In this document: positions 10,772-21,925 of the stretch, one piece after another
How the letters are laid out: each line of letters starts with the position of its first letter
Position numbering within the stretch: the stretch's first letter is position 1
Assembly: GCA_963669155.1 (NCBI GenBank)
Contig: OZ022581.1
Coordinates: 21,530,225-21,594,224, forward strand
DNA: 64,000 bases
Source: Arbacia lixula
Taxonomy: Eukaryota > Echinodermata > Echinoidea > Arbacioida > Arbaciidae
Reading direction: 5' to 3'
Translations under genes and position numbers: made by a program
The notes under the pieces: model-generated
Databases searched by the model: none
What the model was told of the DNA's origin: nothing
What the model saw: the letters and a program-made list of their open reading frames with translations, nothing else

Positions 10772-10948
10772 AAAACATACATTGCTTCTTCGAATAGAAA
10801 CAATTTAATAAAAAACTATAAATACTTGAAATAACATTAAGAATGTTATAATTTCTTTATTTGAAATTTGTCCTCTTTTCCTCACAGGCTCAACTTGCTT
10901 ATCCTTTGATGAAACCGGAGGCGAGGTATAGATCAAGATGGGAGGGGA
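10772..10948 (+). repeat. Fourth partial copy of the mosaic unit
   Basis: Repeats the stretch before block C (ATTGCTTCTTCGAATAG, then CTCACAG acceptor) and the first 60 nt of the exon, with one extra t in the LSF codons. It breaks at GGGGACAAA, the same place where copy 3 was cut. Confidence 0.7.
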
Positions 10949-11000
10949 CAAACAAAATGGCTATTAGACGAAATGGCAGTAGACGAATTAGCAATTTACC
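10949..11000. mobile_element. Terminal fragment of the TU-like foldback family
   Basis: GGCTATTAGACGAAATGGCA and the terminal GCAATTTACC match the right end of the large element at 30666-32575. Only about 50 bp is present. Confidence 0.65.
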
Positions 11001-11219
11001 TACCCACATTGCCAAAATCTGTGTGATATGATCCCCACTTGTAAGTTTCGAAGTCCCATACATTTACAGTGCTGAGAGGACAATCTAACAGGGCAAATAT
11101 GATAAAAGACAAGAATTTGGCCTGGGATTAAATCTGCTGGAATGTTGTTTACATTATTCTTCTCCTGTGTTGACTGAAGTCTGTAGGTGCTACTACATGT
11201 ATTGCATTTCACCCTCAAT

Positions 11220-12360
11220 AGTAGACAAGAACCTCATAGAGCAGTATTTAGTCTGGCAGGGAGTTAACTCTTTATAAACCACTGTATCATACCTGTCCAA
11301 TAATACACACAAATCTCAGAGAGCAAGAATTAGTGTGGAACAAAAGGAGTTAACTCTCAAGCCACTTTTGAATATACATGTATCTGCTTCAAAGGTACAC
11401 ATAAATTCTATACATGTACAGCATTTAGTACAGGAGGGGAGTTAACTCTCAATAAGCCGTGTATGTGCTTCAAAGGTATGCATACATCCTCTACAGCATT
11501 TAATATGGCACTGAAGGAGTTATCTCACCCTGTGCCATGATAGCAGATCTTCATGAATAATAAACATAAATACCATAGACCAGATATTAGTCTGGCACAG
11601 GAGTTAAAGACAGCCAGTCCCTTTTTCAGATCACCACAAAACCATCGAAACATTGGCAAAACATATAGAGAAGTGTAAGCAAGCTCTATATTCACAATTT
11701 GAAACTGATACGTAGTGTAAAATTCAAATAATGCACGTAAACAACGTCTGATTAATAGTCTTTACCTCAGGCTCTTAGCAGTTTGTGTTGAAATATCTGC
11801 TTTATTGATTAATGTGTTTATTAAATTATAAAACGCATTATGAAAAACATTGTTCTATGGAAGGAATCATCTCCAAAATTTGGTAGTTACTCATAAAATT
11901 AGGATTTCACACACGCATAATAACCACATAGATACTGTAACAAAGACTAATACTTTTTTCGTGGTACGAAAAAAGTCGGTTTGAAATTTAACGGCTGAAA
12001 TTTTTTACATATACAGAAAGCTGTAACATGCTATATTCTTAGAAATGGTCTTGAATCACACTTTGTTCAATTTACGATCGTGACAGACGATTTCAAATTT
12101 TAAGCTTGCAAAAGGGACGGACAATCTTTAAGTCTCTATGCCACTTTTCTATGTAAATACACACACATCATACAGACCCATTTAGTTTGGCACAAAAGGA
12201 CTTAACTCAGTTTAAGCCACTTTTGCAAATACCAAGAAAACACAAGCGTTTAGTATGGCACAGGAGAGGTGAACTATTTATGTGCCATGATAGCACATCT
12301 TCAAGAATGACATGTCAAAGAGCAACAGTTAGTCAGGCACAAAAGTATTTAACCAAAGAA
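11220..12360. repeat. About 85-bp degenerate tandem repeats
   Basis: GAGTTAACTC-like phrases recur at 11261, 11347, 11439, 11517 and 11601 (spacing 78-92), each following an AGAGCA(A/G)...TTAGT(C/A)TGGCA phrase. Three more diverged units lie at about 12187-12350. Single units of the same family appear at about 26230-26370, 49540-49620 and 59505-59590. The unit is dispersed and locally amplified. The last units end about 35 bp from the TMEM42 stop codon. Confidence 0.7.
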
Positions 12361-12395
12361 TTCGCACAGCATTTGTTACATCGATCATCCTCGTG

Positions 12396-12560
12396 TCATC
12401 TGTCCTTCTTTATCTCTGTGGCTGTTGCACTTGCAGACGAAACCCCATCACCTGTATGCTGCCCTCTGTTGACCAAGAGAAGTCCCAAGATGATGAACGA
12501 TACACCGACCCACCATTTCAAGGACAGGCTTTCTCCGAATAGTAGCTGCCCCATCAGACC
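12396..12560 (-). CDS. TMEM42: TMEM42 exon 3 with stop
   Basis: Acceptor tgacatgcag (AG at 12562-12561) and stop TGA at 12398-12396. 54 codons contain the GQLLFGE end of helix 3, WW and helix 4, then a polar tail. An A-tract of 11 precedes the acceptor instead of a normal pyrimidine run, which is unusual. Confidence 0.85.
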   Translation of the reverse strand, partial: GLMGQLLFGESLSLKWWVGVSFIILGLLLVNRGQHTGDGVSSASATATEIKKDR

Positions 12561-15476
12561 CTGCATGTCATTTTTTTTTTTAAACAAGGCCAACAAAAAA
12601 ACAAGACATGTTCAATATGTTGCACTTCATTGTAAATGTTTTAAAGAAAAATGGAACCCTAATATAATATGCCATAGCTAATTTAAATCAAAATGCAGAA
12701 AGATAAAAGGATCACCTTGGAAAAAGCAAATATATAAACACTGAATTTTTTTAAAAAGTTTAAAAATCAATGTCTACCATCGATGTTGAATGTGTCGGCA
12801 AAGGCCTTGGAAAAGCGATTCTGTAACTAACAATCATACTTCAGGCAAGTGGAATTCCATGAGTAAATGTTTCAAAACACAAAGATTTGGGAGTGAATAT
12901 TAATCAATAGCACACAACAATCTGCAATTTCTATGACACAAAGTGTTTCTTTTTTACCGGTACAGCTTACTCTCGATATAACGAGGTCGTCGGGACCAGG
13001 GCTTTTTCCTCGTTATAACGAAACCTCGTTGTATCCAAACAGGACAAAAAACAATAAAATACATTGAAACATGTGTGTTTGTGTGTTCATTGTGTTTTAC
13101 TATGTTTTCATATCCATAGCCGTCTTGGAAACATGCATTATCAAACTGAAAAAAGGAATTGGAAACATGCGTTTTCAAACTAAAAAGGGAATTCATTTTT
13201 GCTCAACACATCATCCTACCTTGATATATTTGATGTTTTAATAACTAATTGCATTCAATGAATTATAGACCATTCCCGATACGATGGGTGTTATTTTGCA
13301 GTAAATTAACAGGTCAATTGTTATCGTAATCTTCTGGACAAGAAAACATGCGGTTTCGTTGTTTGGACAAACAAGAGAATTGGCGGCGCAACGGGTTGAA
13401 CGGCCGGGATATGAGGGGAAGGTGGAGTTAGATAAGAGCGTCTCGCTCGCCTGATAGGTTTTGCACAACGACGTAGCAACACCGTCATGATCGGCACTTT
13501 CTTTGTGGGTCATTCCAAAATTATTATGAGGGGGTTCCATGTAGAAGATTAACGCTGCCCTGCATGCTTATACATGTATTTCATTTCGTATCATGATGAA
13601 TATTTTATTATCTCTTCAAATCTTTCATTGTCATATTTTAGTGTGTGAAATATACTTCACCCGTCCGAGATCACATTTGTTTTTGTCAAGAAACCCAATC
13701 AATCGCTGCTCATCAGACACACCCCCAATTCAGCAAGCACGCATTGTGTCATTGATTGCCGCGATGGGATCGGACTTGCAAACCATGTGCCCCGCCATGT
13801 GCTTTCAATGTACGTACGCTGTGCGAAGGAGTGATGTATCAGAATCTGTGCACCCCCAATTCAGCACGCGCCGTATATCATTGATTGCCGTGATGCGATC
13901 GGACTTGGAAACCATGTGCTTTCAATGTACGTACGCTGTGCGATCGCGAAGGAGTGATGTAGTAGAAACTGTGCACATGCTCGCGTTGTGTGGACGTGTA
14001 TTAAGAGATGTGTGTGTGGCTCTTTGCGGTGCTGGTGTTTTCGTGTCTCGATTTTTCCTTCCTCGTTGTAACGGGACGCAATTGTTATGTTTTTCTTTGT
14101 CTTGGGGTCAACAGAATAAGCTCGTTATAACGAAATCTCGTTGTAACCGTGCTCGTTGTAAGCGACGTGTTGCACCATAGGTTTGCATGTAGAAACTTTT
14201 GGGACCGAGAGATTTCTCTCGTTATAACGAAACCTCGTTATATCCGTGCTCGTTGTATCGAGAGTAAGCTGTATATACAAAACCAATCCTGCCAACAGCA
14301 TTGCAGGTTCTTTGCATCAAATGGATTCCATTTGGGAGGAGCATATGATAAAGGAACAAGCAGAGCAATACAAACTAAGCACACTGAACTGTGTTAAGAA
14401 TTATACGTTTTGAGAAATTTTTCATTTTTTTGCATCCCCCAAAAGATTTTGTTCGCATTACAGGAGATAACGATGAGTTTCGTGGTGGACTATCCCTTTA
14501 AGGTGCCTTGAGACACCTTATATTTCTGTCACTGAATTAAACTCACACTGAATATCAAATTTGACGAGCTGTTTGTCATGGTGGCATGTAATGACGATGG
14601 ACAGAGCTGCATGGATTTGGTGAAGAGAGTCCACATCAGTCCGTTGAAAATGAATATGAGGGCAAAGACCCCGCCACGCAGTACCCAAGCGATCTAAAGG
14701 AAGAGAGATGTTTGATATATTATTAATAAATGTGACTGTCATCTGTCTTTCTTTATTTAAACAGTTTGATTTTATTAACAATTGTAACCATATGATAACA
14801 CAGGTACTTCTATTGGAAGACAGTTTGGTTTAAATATAATTTCATTAAAGTAAAATCAAACACAAAATGATTCAAACTCTAGCAATGACATGAGCCACAC
14901 TTTCATGAGCTCTCTTTCTCTCTGTCCCTCTCTAGCCTGTAGGCACAGACCGATTTGATCCGCATTCTCAAAACATGTGCGTCTATGTGGTAAGAAAACT
15001 GTTGACATTTTTTAAAAATAATTAAAAATAAGTTATAACTTAAATCAAGCTGAAATTTACACAACATATGAAGTCAAGGGATGTAAATTTTTCTAGAAGC
15101 AGTATACTGAACATTACATATCCCTAGTTATTGTAAAAATTACTTCAATTAACTCTCCACTTCCTTTGATTATTGAAAGGAAAGTGGAAAAATGTCAAGG
15201 AAAAAAAATCATGAGGAAACTTGGCAACACAACACACTACAGTGTATCAGTTCATAGAACAGAAGGGCATCATCAGGAAAAAGAAGTTCACACTGCGACT
15301 TCTAGACAACACTCGCTCACCACTCGACATGGAGGAATCAGGTTAGCGGGACAGACTTCATGAAGATACTGACAGAACTCTTCCAGCTCTTCACCAGACA
15401 TTGCCAATTTAGCACAGAGTGATGCTATGGCTGCGCACAAACCAGCAAGCACCGCCAGGACTATTCCACGACTCAT
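12396..15476 (-). CDS. TMEM42: TMEM42 orthologue, whole gene (3 exons)
   Basis: Exons at 15321-15476, 14547-14693 and 12396-12560, all joined in phase 0 with GT-AG borders, give 155 aa plus stop (human TMEM42 is 159 aa). Four hydrophobic helices are visible: residues about 4-25, 60-80, 84-108 and 118-136. The diagnostic LMWTLFTKSM segment after helix 2 matches the NSLMWTFF region of TMEM42. The family belongs to the EamA/drug-metabolite-transporter-like fold but is half length. Its transport activity is not established. The tail is Ser/Thr/Ala-rich and ends KKDR. Intron 2 carries a pogo-like element. The gene points away from ATP2C1, so the two promoters face each other across about 2.5 kb. 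Confidence 0.87.
12963..14271. mobile_element. pogo/Tigger-like nonautonomous element
   Basis: Terminal inverted repeats (CAGCTTACTCTCGATA at 12963-12978 and its reverse complement at 14256-14271) are flanked by TA on each side (12961-12962, 14272-14273). Further in, CTCGTTATAACGAAACCTCG repeats occur near both ends. This TIR style fits pogo/Tigger members of Tc1/mariner. No transposase frame is present. The interior holds a duplicated block of about 125 bp. It sits in TMEM42 intron 2. Confidence 0.8.
13717..13972. repeat. Two-copy direct repeat inside the pogo-like element
   Basis: CACCCCCAATTCAGCA, then ATTGCCG(C/T)GATG(G/C)GATCGGAC, then CAATGTACGTACGCTGTGCGA occurs first at about 13720-13838 and again at about 13851-13965. 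Confidence 0.75.
14547..14693 (-). CDS. TMEM42: TMEM42 exon 2
   Basis: Acceptor cttcctttag (AG at 14695-14694) and donor GTGAGT (14546-14541). 49 codons contain helix 2, the LMWTLFTKSM signature and most of helix 3. Confidence 0.88.
14936..14989 (+). other. Orphan exon-like 54-nt segment
   Basis: It has an excellent acceptor (ctctctgtccctctctag, AG at 14934-14935) and donor (GTG followed by GTAAGA at 14990). The enclosed 54 nt are open (18 codons, containing ATG). It lies antisense inside TMEM42 intron 1, on the same strand as ATP2C1. It could be an upstream ATP2C1 leader exon, an exon of an unannotated transcript, or chance. Confidence 0.3.
15321..15476 (-). CDS. TMEM42: TMEM42 exon 1
   Basis: Starts at ATG 15476-15474 and ends before donor GTGAGC (15320-15315). 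52 codons cover the first helix, a Lys after it, and an acidic Cys-containing loop. This is the only upstream Met in frame before stops. Confidence 0.8.
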
Positions 15477-16985
15477 GGCTGGGCACCTTCATTTTGACAT
15501 GTTGAAAAGGATAAAAAAAGAAGACATAAGTTTCAAATTTCCATAAAGGAATGTAATTTAATGAAATAGGCCTAGTTTTTTTTTATATTTTCAATTCAAA
15601 TTAAATTTGAATTGTCCTCTCGTCTTACAATGTTACAGTTGCACTTCTTTTATTAGCCGGGCCCCAATGATAAGCTCTGCTTTTCAACCAAAAGTTTTAA
15701 TTGTCCCCTGAATAACTTACTTACAGTGAACGTTTTAGTTGTTTAAATCAAACGAGACCGGGACTTTGCTTTGATTTGGGTTACATACACATTACACAAT
15801 TACACAGGTATGGGACTGTTATATACCACGGCATAGAGGCGATTGTTAAAATATTTCTATTTTAACGATGTTTATTTGACTACACAGCTATATACTTGTT
15901 GATTGAATACAAACAGATAATTAAGACAATATCCATGTAGCCAAATGTCTTTGTAAGATTAAAAATTAGGACAAATTACCGTGCTATACGGGCAGTCGCC
16001 AAAGAGTCACAGTGAGCGCATGTTATTAGCCTAGTTACTAGGCTAAGGAGACTATTAATAACGCGTAACGGGTGTATGCTTAGTCTATAGTTACTAGGCT
16101 GCTCAAGAGAGCATCACAACTGAGTCTGTCTGGTCTTCATTCCTTTAATTTATTGGCCACTACTCTAACATTATTTATATATATTTATGTATTTATTTAT
16201 ACCCCCCTTCCTTTCATTTCCTCCACGTACTACTAACAATATTTATCTATATTTATTGAAACCGCCCCCCCCCCCTCCCTTTTCCAGGTAAAAAAAAAAT
16301 ATAGGGCCAATAGCCTGAATAATATTGGTACACTTTAGTGGTCGCCCATTAACTTTCCATAAAATTACGAATATTCATTGAAAGTATAAGCCGAAATAGG
16401 GCCCATATGGGTTGAAATAGTGATCCTCCCCCCTATAATCTTGGTAGTCGATCCTCTGAATATGGGTCAATAGTTTTAGCATTTCTCTAAATTCTGATTT
16501 GGTGGTCCTAACAGCTAGAGCTATGAATATCGTTCATCTGAATATCTTGCTAAATTAGTGAAAAGTGAATAGATGGAATTGATAGTGTGATTTTACTATC
16601 TTTCTGTTTCATCCAGTCTAGCACTATGTTTTTTTCTCCCCACCCCCCCCCCCTCTTTTTTTTTTGCATGATAGGCCTATGTTACTATATAGCTGAGGAT
16701 GAATTTGATTTTATTTAATCTGCACGGGAGCCCTCGATCAGTCAATAAGGCTGTTTTCAGTCTGAGGGACTTGACTTTATAAACAAATACATATTACTCA
16801 GATTAATCAATGAAAAAGAAACGAAATTAAAAACAATAAAGCTATAAATGCAGTGCCGTCACCAGCTTTTTTCAAGGGGGGTGCGTTTGGGGGGAAAAGA
16901 CACAAACATTACCAATTCTGATGTGAGGCAGTAGTGCTCGCCCATCTAAAAGACCTATAGCCCCCCCCCCCCCCCCCCCCCCCCC
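15477..16985. other. Intergenic region upstream of TMEM42
   Basis: AT-rich with C-tracts at 16264-16280, 16642-16654 and 16962-16984, and a small palindrome GCCTAGTTACTAGGC at about 16029-16043. The TMEM42 promoter should lie just above 15476, but no core element was recognised. Confidence 0.35.
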
Positions 16986-16989
16986 TCGG

Positions 16990-17248
16990 CGACGTGATTT
17001 TGATAAACACGTTTTGCACACATGCCTCTATGAAAAAAAAAAATCTTCAGCAAAAACAGAAAAGAACGTATCTAACCATACATCATACAGTATGGGAGAG
17101 CACCTCATCGCACGTGACCTTTCATTTTTAACAGATCATAACTTTCTTATTCTTTGACGTATTTTCGTCAAACGTTCATTTTGTCTCTTTATACAATGTT
17201 TCTGCTTTTATCAAAACCAACTTTAATTCAGGGTGGTTATCCCTTTAA
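16990..17248. mobile_element. Right half of a TTAA MITE (AGGGATAG family)
   Basis: Matches the inner and right parts of the family at 39839-40331 (GGGAGAGCACCTC, then TCATAACTTTCTTATTCTTTG). It ends CAGGGTGGTTATCCCT followed by TTAA (17245-17248). The left end is missing. Confidence 0.6.
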
Positions 17249-17357
17249 TTCAACAAATGACATTGAATATATATAAGGTATTGACAGTAGAAGACCACCA
17301 AGTTAACAAAAGAAGGCCATTTAGATGGCGCGCTGCTATAATCACAAACCTAGCAGT

Positions 17358-17823
17358 GTCTTCTCTTCATTTAGGCAAGGACATGAAGGGGAAATACTAG
17401 CAGAATGTATGTACAGTAATACCCAAACACCTCCCCGCCCCCTGCCCCCTTTCCCCCCTTCCCACTTGCCCCCTTCCCCCCCCCCCTTCTCTTCATTTAG
17501 GCAAGGACATGAAGGGGGAAATACTAGCAGAATGTATGTACAGTAATACCCAAACATCTCCCCGCCCCCTTCCCCCTTTCCCCCCTTCCCCCTTGCCCCT
17601 CCCCTCCCTCCCCCCCCCCCCCGCCCCCTGCCCCCTTTCCCCCCTTCCCACTGCCCCCTCCCCCCCCCCCCTTCTCTTCATTTAGGCAAGGACATGAAGG
17701 GGGAAATACTAGCAGAATGTATGTACAGTAATACCCAAACATCTCCCCTCCCCCTGCCCCCTTTCCCCCCTTCCCCCTTTCCCCCTCCCCTCCCTCCCTC
17801 CCCCCCCCCCCCCCCCCCCCCCC
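17358..17823 (+). repeat. Three tandem units with long C-tracts
   Basis: A 75-nt phrase starting TTCTCTTCATTTAGGCAAGG recurs at about 17361, 17488 and 17671. Each copy is followed by tens to over a hundred bases of C-rich sequence (CCCCCTTTCCCCCC runs). The last tract has about 25 C. The C-rich strand could form i-motifs and the opposite strand G-quadruplexes. It lies 130-600 bp upstream of the first candidate ATP2C1 start. Confidence 0.85.
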
Positions 17824-17950
17824 GGTTGTCCACAAGTATACACATTCAGCTAGCACTGCCTATGTACAGTACCAGTAGTCGTGTATACAATACACACGGA
17901 CGTAATTTAACGTTGATCTCATTTCACAGTCGAAGAGCGTTGTTGAGGGA

Positions 17951-17962
17951 ATGGATAATCTG
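17951..17962 (+). CDS. Candidate first coding exon of ATP2C1 (MDNL)
   Basis: ATGGATAATCTG is followed by a consensus donor GTAAGA. The ATG has G at -3 and +4. Spliced in phase 0 to 22144 it would add MDNL before the conserved part. It is attractive because of the strong Kozak and donor signals and because one human SPCA1 isoform also begins MDNL. Four codons are too short to be sure. Confidence 0.3.
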
Positions 17963-18297
17963 GTAAGAAATCGAGTTAGTTTTGATAATTCAGAATATTT
18001 ACCGATTTGGATGCAATGACTAAGTAATCTACCCGCGAAATATTGTAATTTTAAAGTATTTAGGGAAATTCATGTCGCATAGAGGTCGATTTTAATGTGC
18101 AAGTTCCCACATAAATGATTGCCATTTCATGATCGTTAAATCATTTACCTTACCTTCACCTTGGTCCGACTAACTGATTTCGGTGTAGTCTTCCACGTTG
18201 GCACGGACTAAGTCGACCAATTTGGGGGCCTGTTTCTGCATTACACTTGGAATGACAGTGACGGTGACATCTCATTTGGAAATGGCACATGATTGCA

Positions 18298-18538
18298 CTA
18301 GTTCATAAGTGTATCCATATCCTTTGGCACTTATTTTATGAATTTGAACCTAACCCTACCCTCGACAATTTCTTTGCCATTGAATTCGTCGAAAAAAGTG
18401 ATTTCTAGGTCTGCATTGGCGCCCGTTTAGGCCCTCGCCCTGGGACTGCACTGCTATGCAGCAAGCACACGTCTAGCACTCAGCTCGCTAGCCGCCTAGG
18501 CTGCCAGCACCAAAGTATGGATACACTTTATGAACTAG
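18298..18538. repeat. Short inverted-repeat element
   Basis: CTAGTTCATAAGTGTATCCA at 18298 returns reverse-complemented at about 18510-18538 (one indel, one mismatch over 28 nt). It is probably a small MITE. Its target duplication is unclear. Confidence 0.5.
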
Positions 18539-19013
18539 CCGTTACTAGCGCCTCAATGATGACAAACCATTTCTCAAAAAGAATGCTCACTCAGAATTTT
18601 TGGTGACAATCTCTATACGGGATTGGGATTTGCAGACCAATTCAACTTCAAGGCTCGCAATTGTTTAGTTAATTCACAAATCAGTGTCACTGTCCAACTG
18701 TTAGACAGTTGGGGTTTAAGTTGTTTCAGTTTTTGAACTTTATTCTAACCCTAACTCTTTAGTAGGGCCTGGGCTGAAGCTAACCTAAAATGATGTAGAT
18801 GCCCCAAAATCATGGATAACCGACAATATTTTCACTCTCTCTTCCTAATTAGATATGCAAAAAGATTATCACACCAATTATGGATTAATGAAATGTCACA
18901 AAATAGCTCATTAAACAATTTTACATCCAACAAGTGCGTCATTCATCATACATTCTTGTCATGTTTCATTAGGCTTGCTTGTTATCACCAAATTGTTTTC
19001 CATTTCATTGCAG

Positions 19014-19164
19014 CGACCATAGTCACCAACACTGCACAGGTGCAACATATCAATCAATTCATGAGATATCAAGACAGCCTGGCACACCAGCTTGGTTCAT
19101 TTGGCATCAACGAAGGAGAAGCTACCCACTGAGAACCTTGTTTTGTAAACTGACACATATGACG
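19014..19164 (+). other. Candidate 5' leader exon of ATP2C1
   Basis: Strong acceptor (ttgttttccatttcattgcag, AG at 19012-19013) and donor (GACG followed by GTAGGT at 19165). It ends ATG ACG, so splicing in phase 0 to 22144 gives a start MTEDEKMM. The rest of the exon does not look like P-type ATPase sequence and is more likely untranslated. If instead it followed the 17951 exon it would meet a stop, so the two are probably alternative first exons. Confidence 0.4.
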
Positions 19165-20776
19165 GTAGGTGTGGCACATGTGCTGCTAGCTTTCATTCAA
19201 ACGTTTTCTTATTCTGGGTGATTATTATACATCTATGAGGTTTGTTAAAAAAAAAAAAATAATGTCGCCTACCTGTACCAGGGGAGTGTTTCACTAAGCT
19301 GTTCGTAAGCTGAGAACGACTTTACGCATGACTGGTGACCCTTTCTTGTGCCAAATCAGATACCCCAACTTATTCCTGTTTTAACATAGTGGGAGCTAAT
19401 TTTCAACATTCCTAATCAGATTTGACAAATCATGAACTTTGCATACATACACTTGTTAACAACAAGAATTTTGATTTATAAAGATCAGATTTCAACTTGA
19501 GCTGATGGGAATCAAAATCACTGAGAATCTGATTTAGCACAAGGAAGGGTCACCTGTCTGTAAAGTCATTCGTAGCTTGGTGAAACATCCTCCAGTTAAC
19601 TAAACCAGGAATGGGTGGTGTTGAGATGTTGCTAGCTTCCTATTTAAACATGCTCTAATCTATTTGACTTTTAATTTTTGGTTGATTGTTAAGTGGGAAT
19701 GTTTATTTCCTCAAGAGTTTCCTTGTCACAGTTGTTTGTCACTTATCATTATCACAACTTATGCAAGGATTTTGATATGTTGCTAGCTTCCATCCAAACA
19801 TGTTCTCATATCATACTTGTTCGCTTTATTTGTTTGTGTTTAATTGTACATTTTGGGTGATCACCTGCTTTAACAAAGGTTTGCGATAAATTGAAAATTG
19901 ACAATTGACAATTTGAAAGACAAATTATGATAGGTCACTGGTTAGTCTTTTGAACAAAGAACACATAACAATGGTGTTGATTTGCCATTTCCATTTTGTG
20001 ATTGATTGCAAACCTCTATGTTATGGGGCTGTAGATCATTACTTGTCACATGTAGCAGACAGTGAGAGTAACTGAAAAGCCATTACACTATCACACACTC
20101 CACAGTTGGCCTGTCCAGTAAATGTAAGTATATATACTTCTTCTTTGAATGTGCTAAAGTGGTGCTCATTTCCATTCATATATGATTTCAGATATGTTTA
20201 TTTGTTTGCTTACAAGTACATTGCAGGAGGATATTTTATGTGATGTTACAATGTCACATGTACTTACTGTCCAGGGTGGTCCCCAGTGTAGAAAACGTGC
20301 ATTGCAAACACCACGCGTGGGGTCCAGAAAGTGATTGTGAGCCACATGTAAAATCAGTATCAGTCATATTATACTTATGTTTTTTGCTTTCTTTGAGCCA
20401 TGCATTCCACAGTGGTGTACCATGCATCCAGCACAGATATCTGACGAAAAGTGACATTCTGCCCTTTTGAGCCATGTGTAAAAAAATTTCTGTTTACCAC
20501 CCTGCACAGCACCCAGTGCAAGTAACTGATACGTGTTACCCCTCAATCAATGCTCACGTTCCATTCCCCTGCTTTGTGAAATATTTGCTTGATTGTGTTT
20601 GTATTTCATCGTTATCACTGCACGCATTGCACATTTCTGTCACTGGTTCATGACTGGATGATGATTAGATGTACTGTAGGAGTGATGATGCAGTAATAGA
20701 TCTCTGGTGCCTCATAAACTCGTGAATAATAAGCTGCACAGTGCTTGAAACATACTAAATATGTTGTTTATAGCAG
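19165..20776. other. Putative 5' intron of ATP2C1, nothing recognised
   Basis: AT-rich, with a diffuse inverted repeat at about 19281-19590 (ACTAAGCTGTTCGTAAGC against GTCATTCGTAGCTTGGTGAA) that looks like an old foldback element. No coding signal. Confidence 0.35.
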
Positions 20777-20779
20777 GTA

Positions 20780-21022
20780 CACTACAGCTCAAAGGAATTG
20801 GCATAAGGAAAGGGAAAGGGAAGAAAGGGAAGGAGCCGCAGTGTTAAACCGCTGTATATTCTGTCCAGTTCAGCATGAAACATATATGCATTTTAGCCTA
20901 AAGCATTGTGTTTCATGTTGAACTGGACAAAAAATATACTGCGGTTCAAAACTGTTGCTCCTTCCCTTTCTTCCCTTTCTTCCCCTTCCCTTTCCCTATG
21001 CCAATGCCTTTGAGCTGGAGTG
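20780..21022. mobile_element. TA-flanked foldback MITE, 243 bp
   Basis: A nearly complete palindrome. CACTACAGCTCAAAGGAATT at 20780 pairs with its imperfect reverse complement ending at 21022, and the inner arms (CCAGTTCAGCATGAAACA against TGTTTCATGTTGAACTGG) also pair. TA flanks both ends (20778-20779, 21023-21024), suggesting a Tc1/mariner-type MITE. Confidence 0.75.
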
Positions 21023-21571
21023 TATATTATTTTGAATGTTGGTAATCTGCAGTTCACTTTTTGAATTGTAATATTATTTTTGTTGCTATTATCATTGTGA
21101 TAATGATATGTTTTGTATCTTGATATGTTTGTTGAATTATTTGCTGTATTTGTTATTAATTTCATATTAACATCATGATTGTTCTTCAATGTGATATCTT
21201 ATTGTACCTTGATATTACTTTGCTGTGTCATGTGATGGATTTGTTATTCATTTGATATTTATATCATGATTGCTATTGTAGTTGGTATTATCATCATAAT
21301 CATGCTTTTCATGATTGATAATTTTGCTTATCACCATATTATCCATAACCATTACCACGATATAAGTAATATAAGTCATATAAGCTGCCACCAGCTACAG
21401 CTACCAGTTCTTCTCTTCCTTCACCCACACATTATAGAATGCAGTGAACAAAACACATGGGGGTTTCGAGCCCCCATGATATGAAAATTAAAGAGCCCCT
21501 GGGCAAAAATTGATTTGTCTCACATGGTGCAACGCACAGCATGATTTATACCTGATGTCATACTTTAAAGA

Positions 21572-21925
21572 TAGGGTGCCCCATTTGCAAAAGTCACGAA
21601 ACTTTGCAGGAATCAGCAGTATACCCTAACAATAACATAAATGAAATTTCACAGTCATGGCTCCACAAACATTTTCAGAAAAAGTGAAAAACTATCTTTG
21701 TTTACGTTTGAACTGCAGCGAGCATAGTCAATGTTCGCTGTCTTATTGTTCCTGTCAGCACGCTATGTGGTGCTTGCTCTCATTGAGCACACGTAGTGTG
21801 GAGCAGACAGGTGCGGACCATAGCGCATAGTGGTCTTCAGTCTGTAGGCTTTAGATTTAACCAGCCCAAAATGTCCTAAAAAGCCTTCTGATCGCTTTAA
21901 GTCAGTTTCCAGTTCTATTATTGGG
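21572..21925 (+). repeat. Dispersed repeat, copy 1
   Basis: The same sequence occurs in reverse at 38725-39075 and partly at 42430-42515. Shared phrases include GCAGGAATCAGCAGTATACC, TGTTTACRTTTGAACWGCAG and CAGTTTCCAGTT. Ends and class were not determined. Confidence 0.65.

Noticed and set aside
13593..14180. 195-aa open frame in the pogo-like element
   Set aside because: Contains two copies of the internal repeat and no transposase motif (no DNA-binding helix or DDE spacing).
17325..17966. Pro-rich and Gly-rich frames
   Set aside because: Translations of the C-tract tandem repeat; the conserved part is the non-coding phrase between tracts.
18812..19132. Plus-strand frame of 106 aa overlapping the 19014 leader exon
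   Set aside because: Its frame differs from the one that joins exon A and it extends through the acceptor; no homology recognised.
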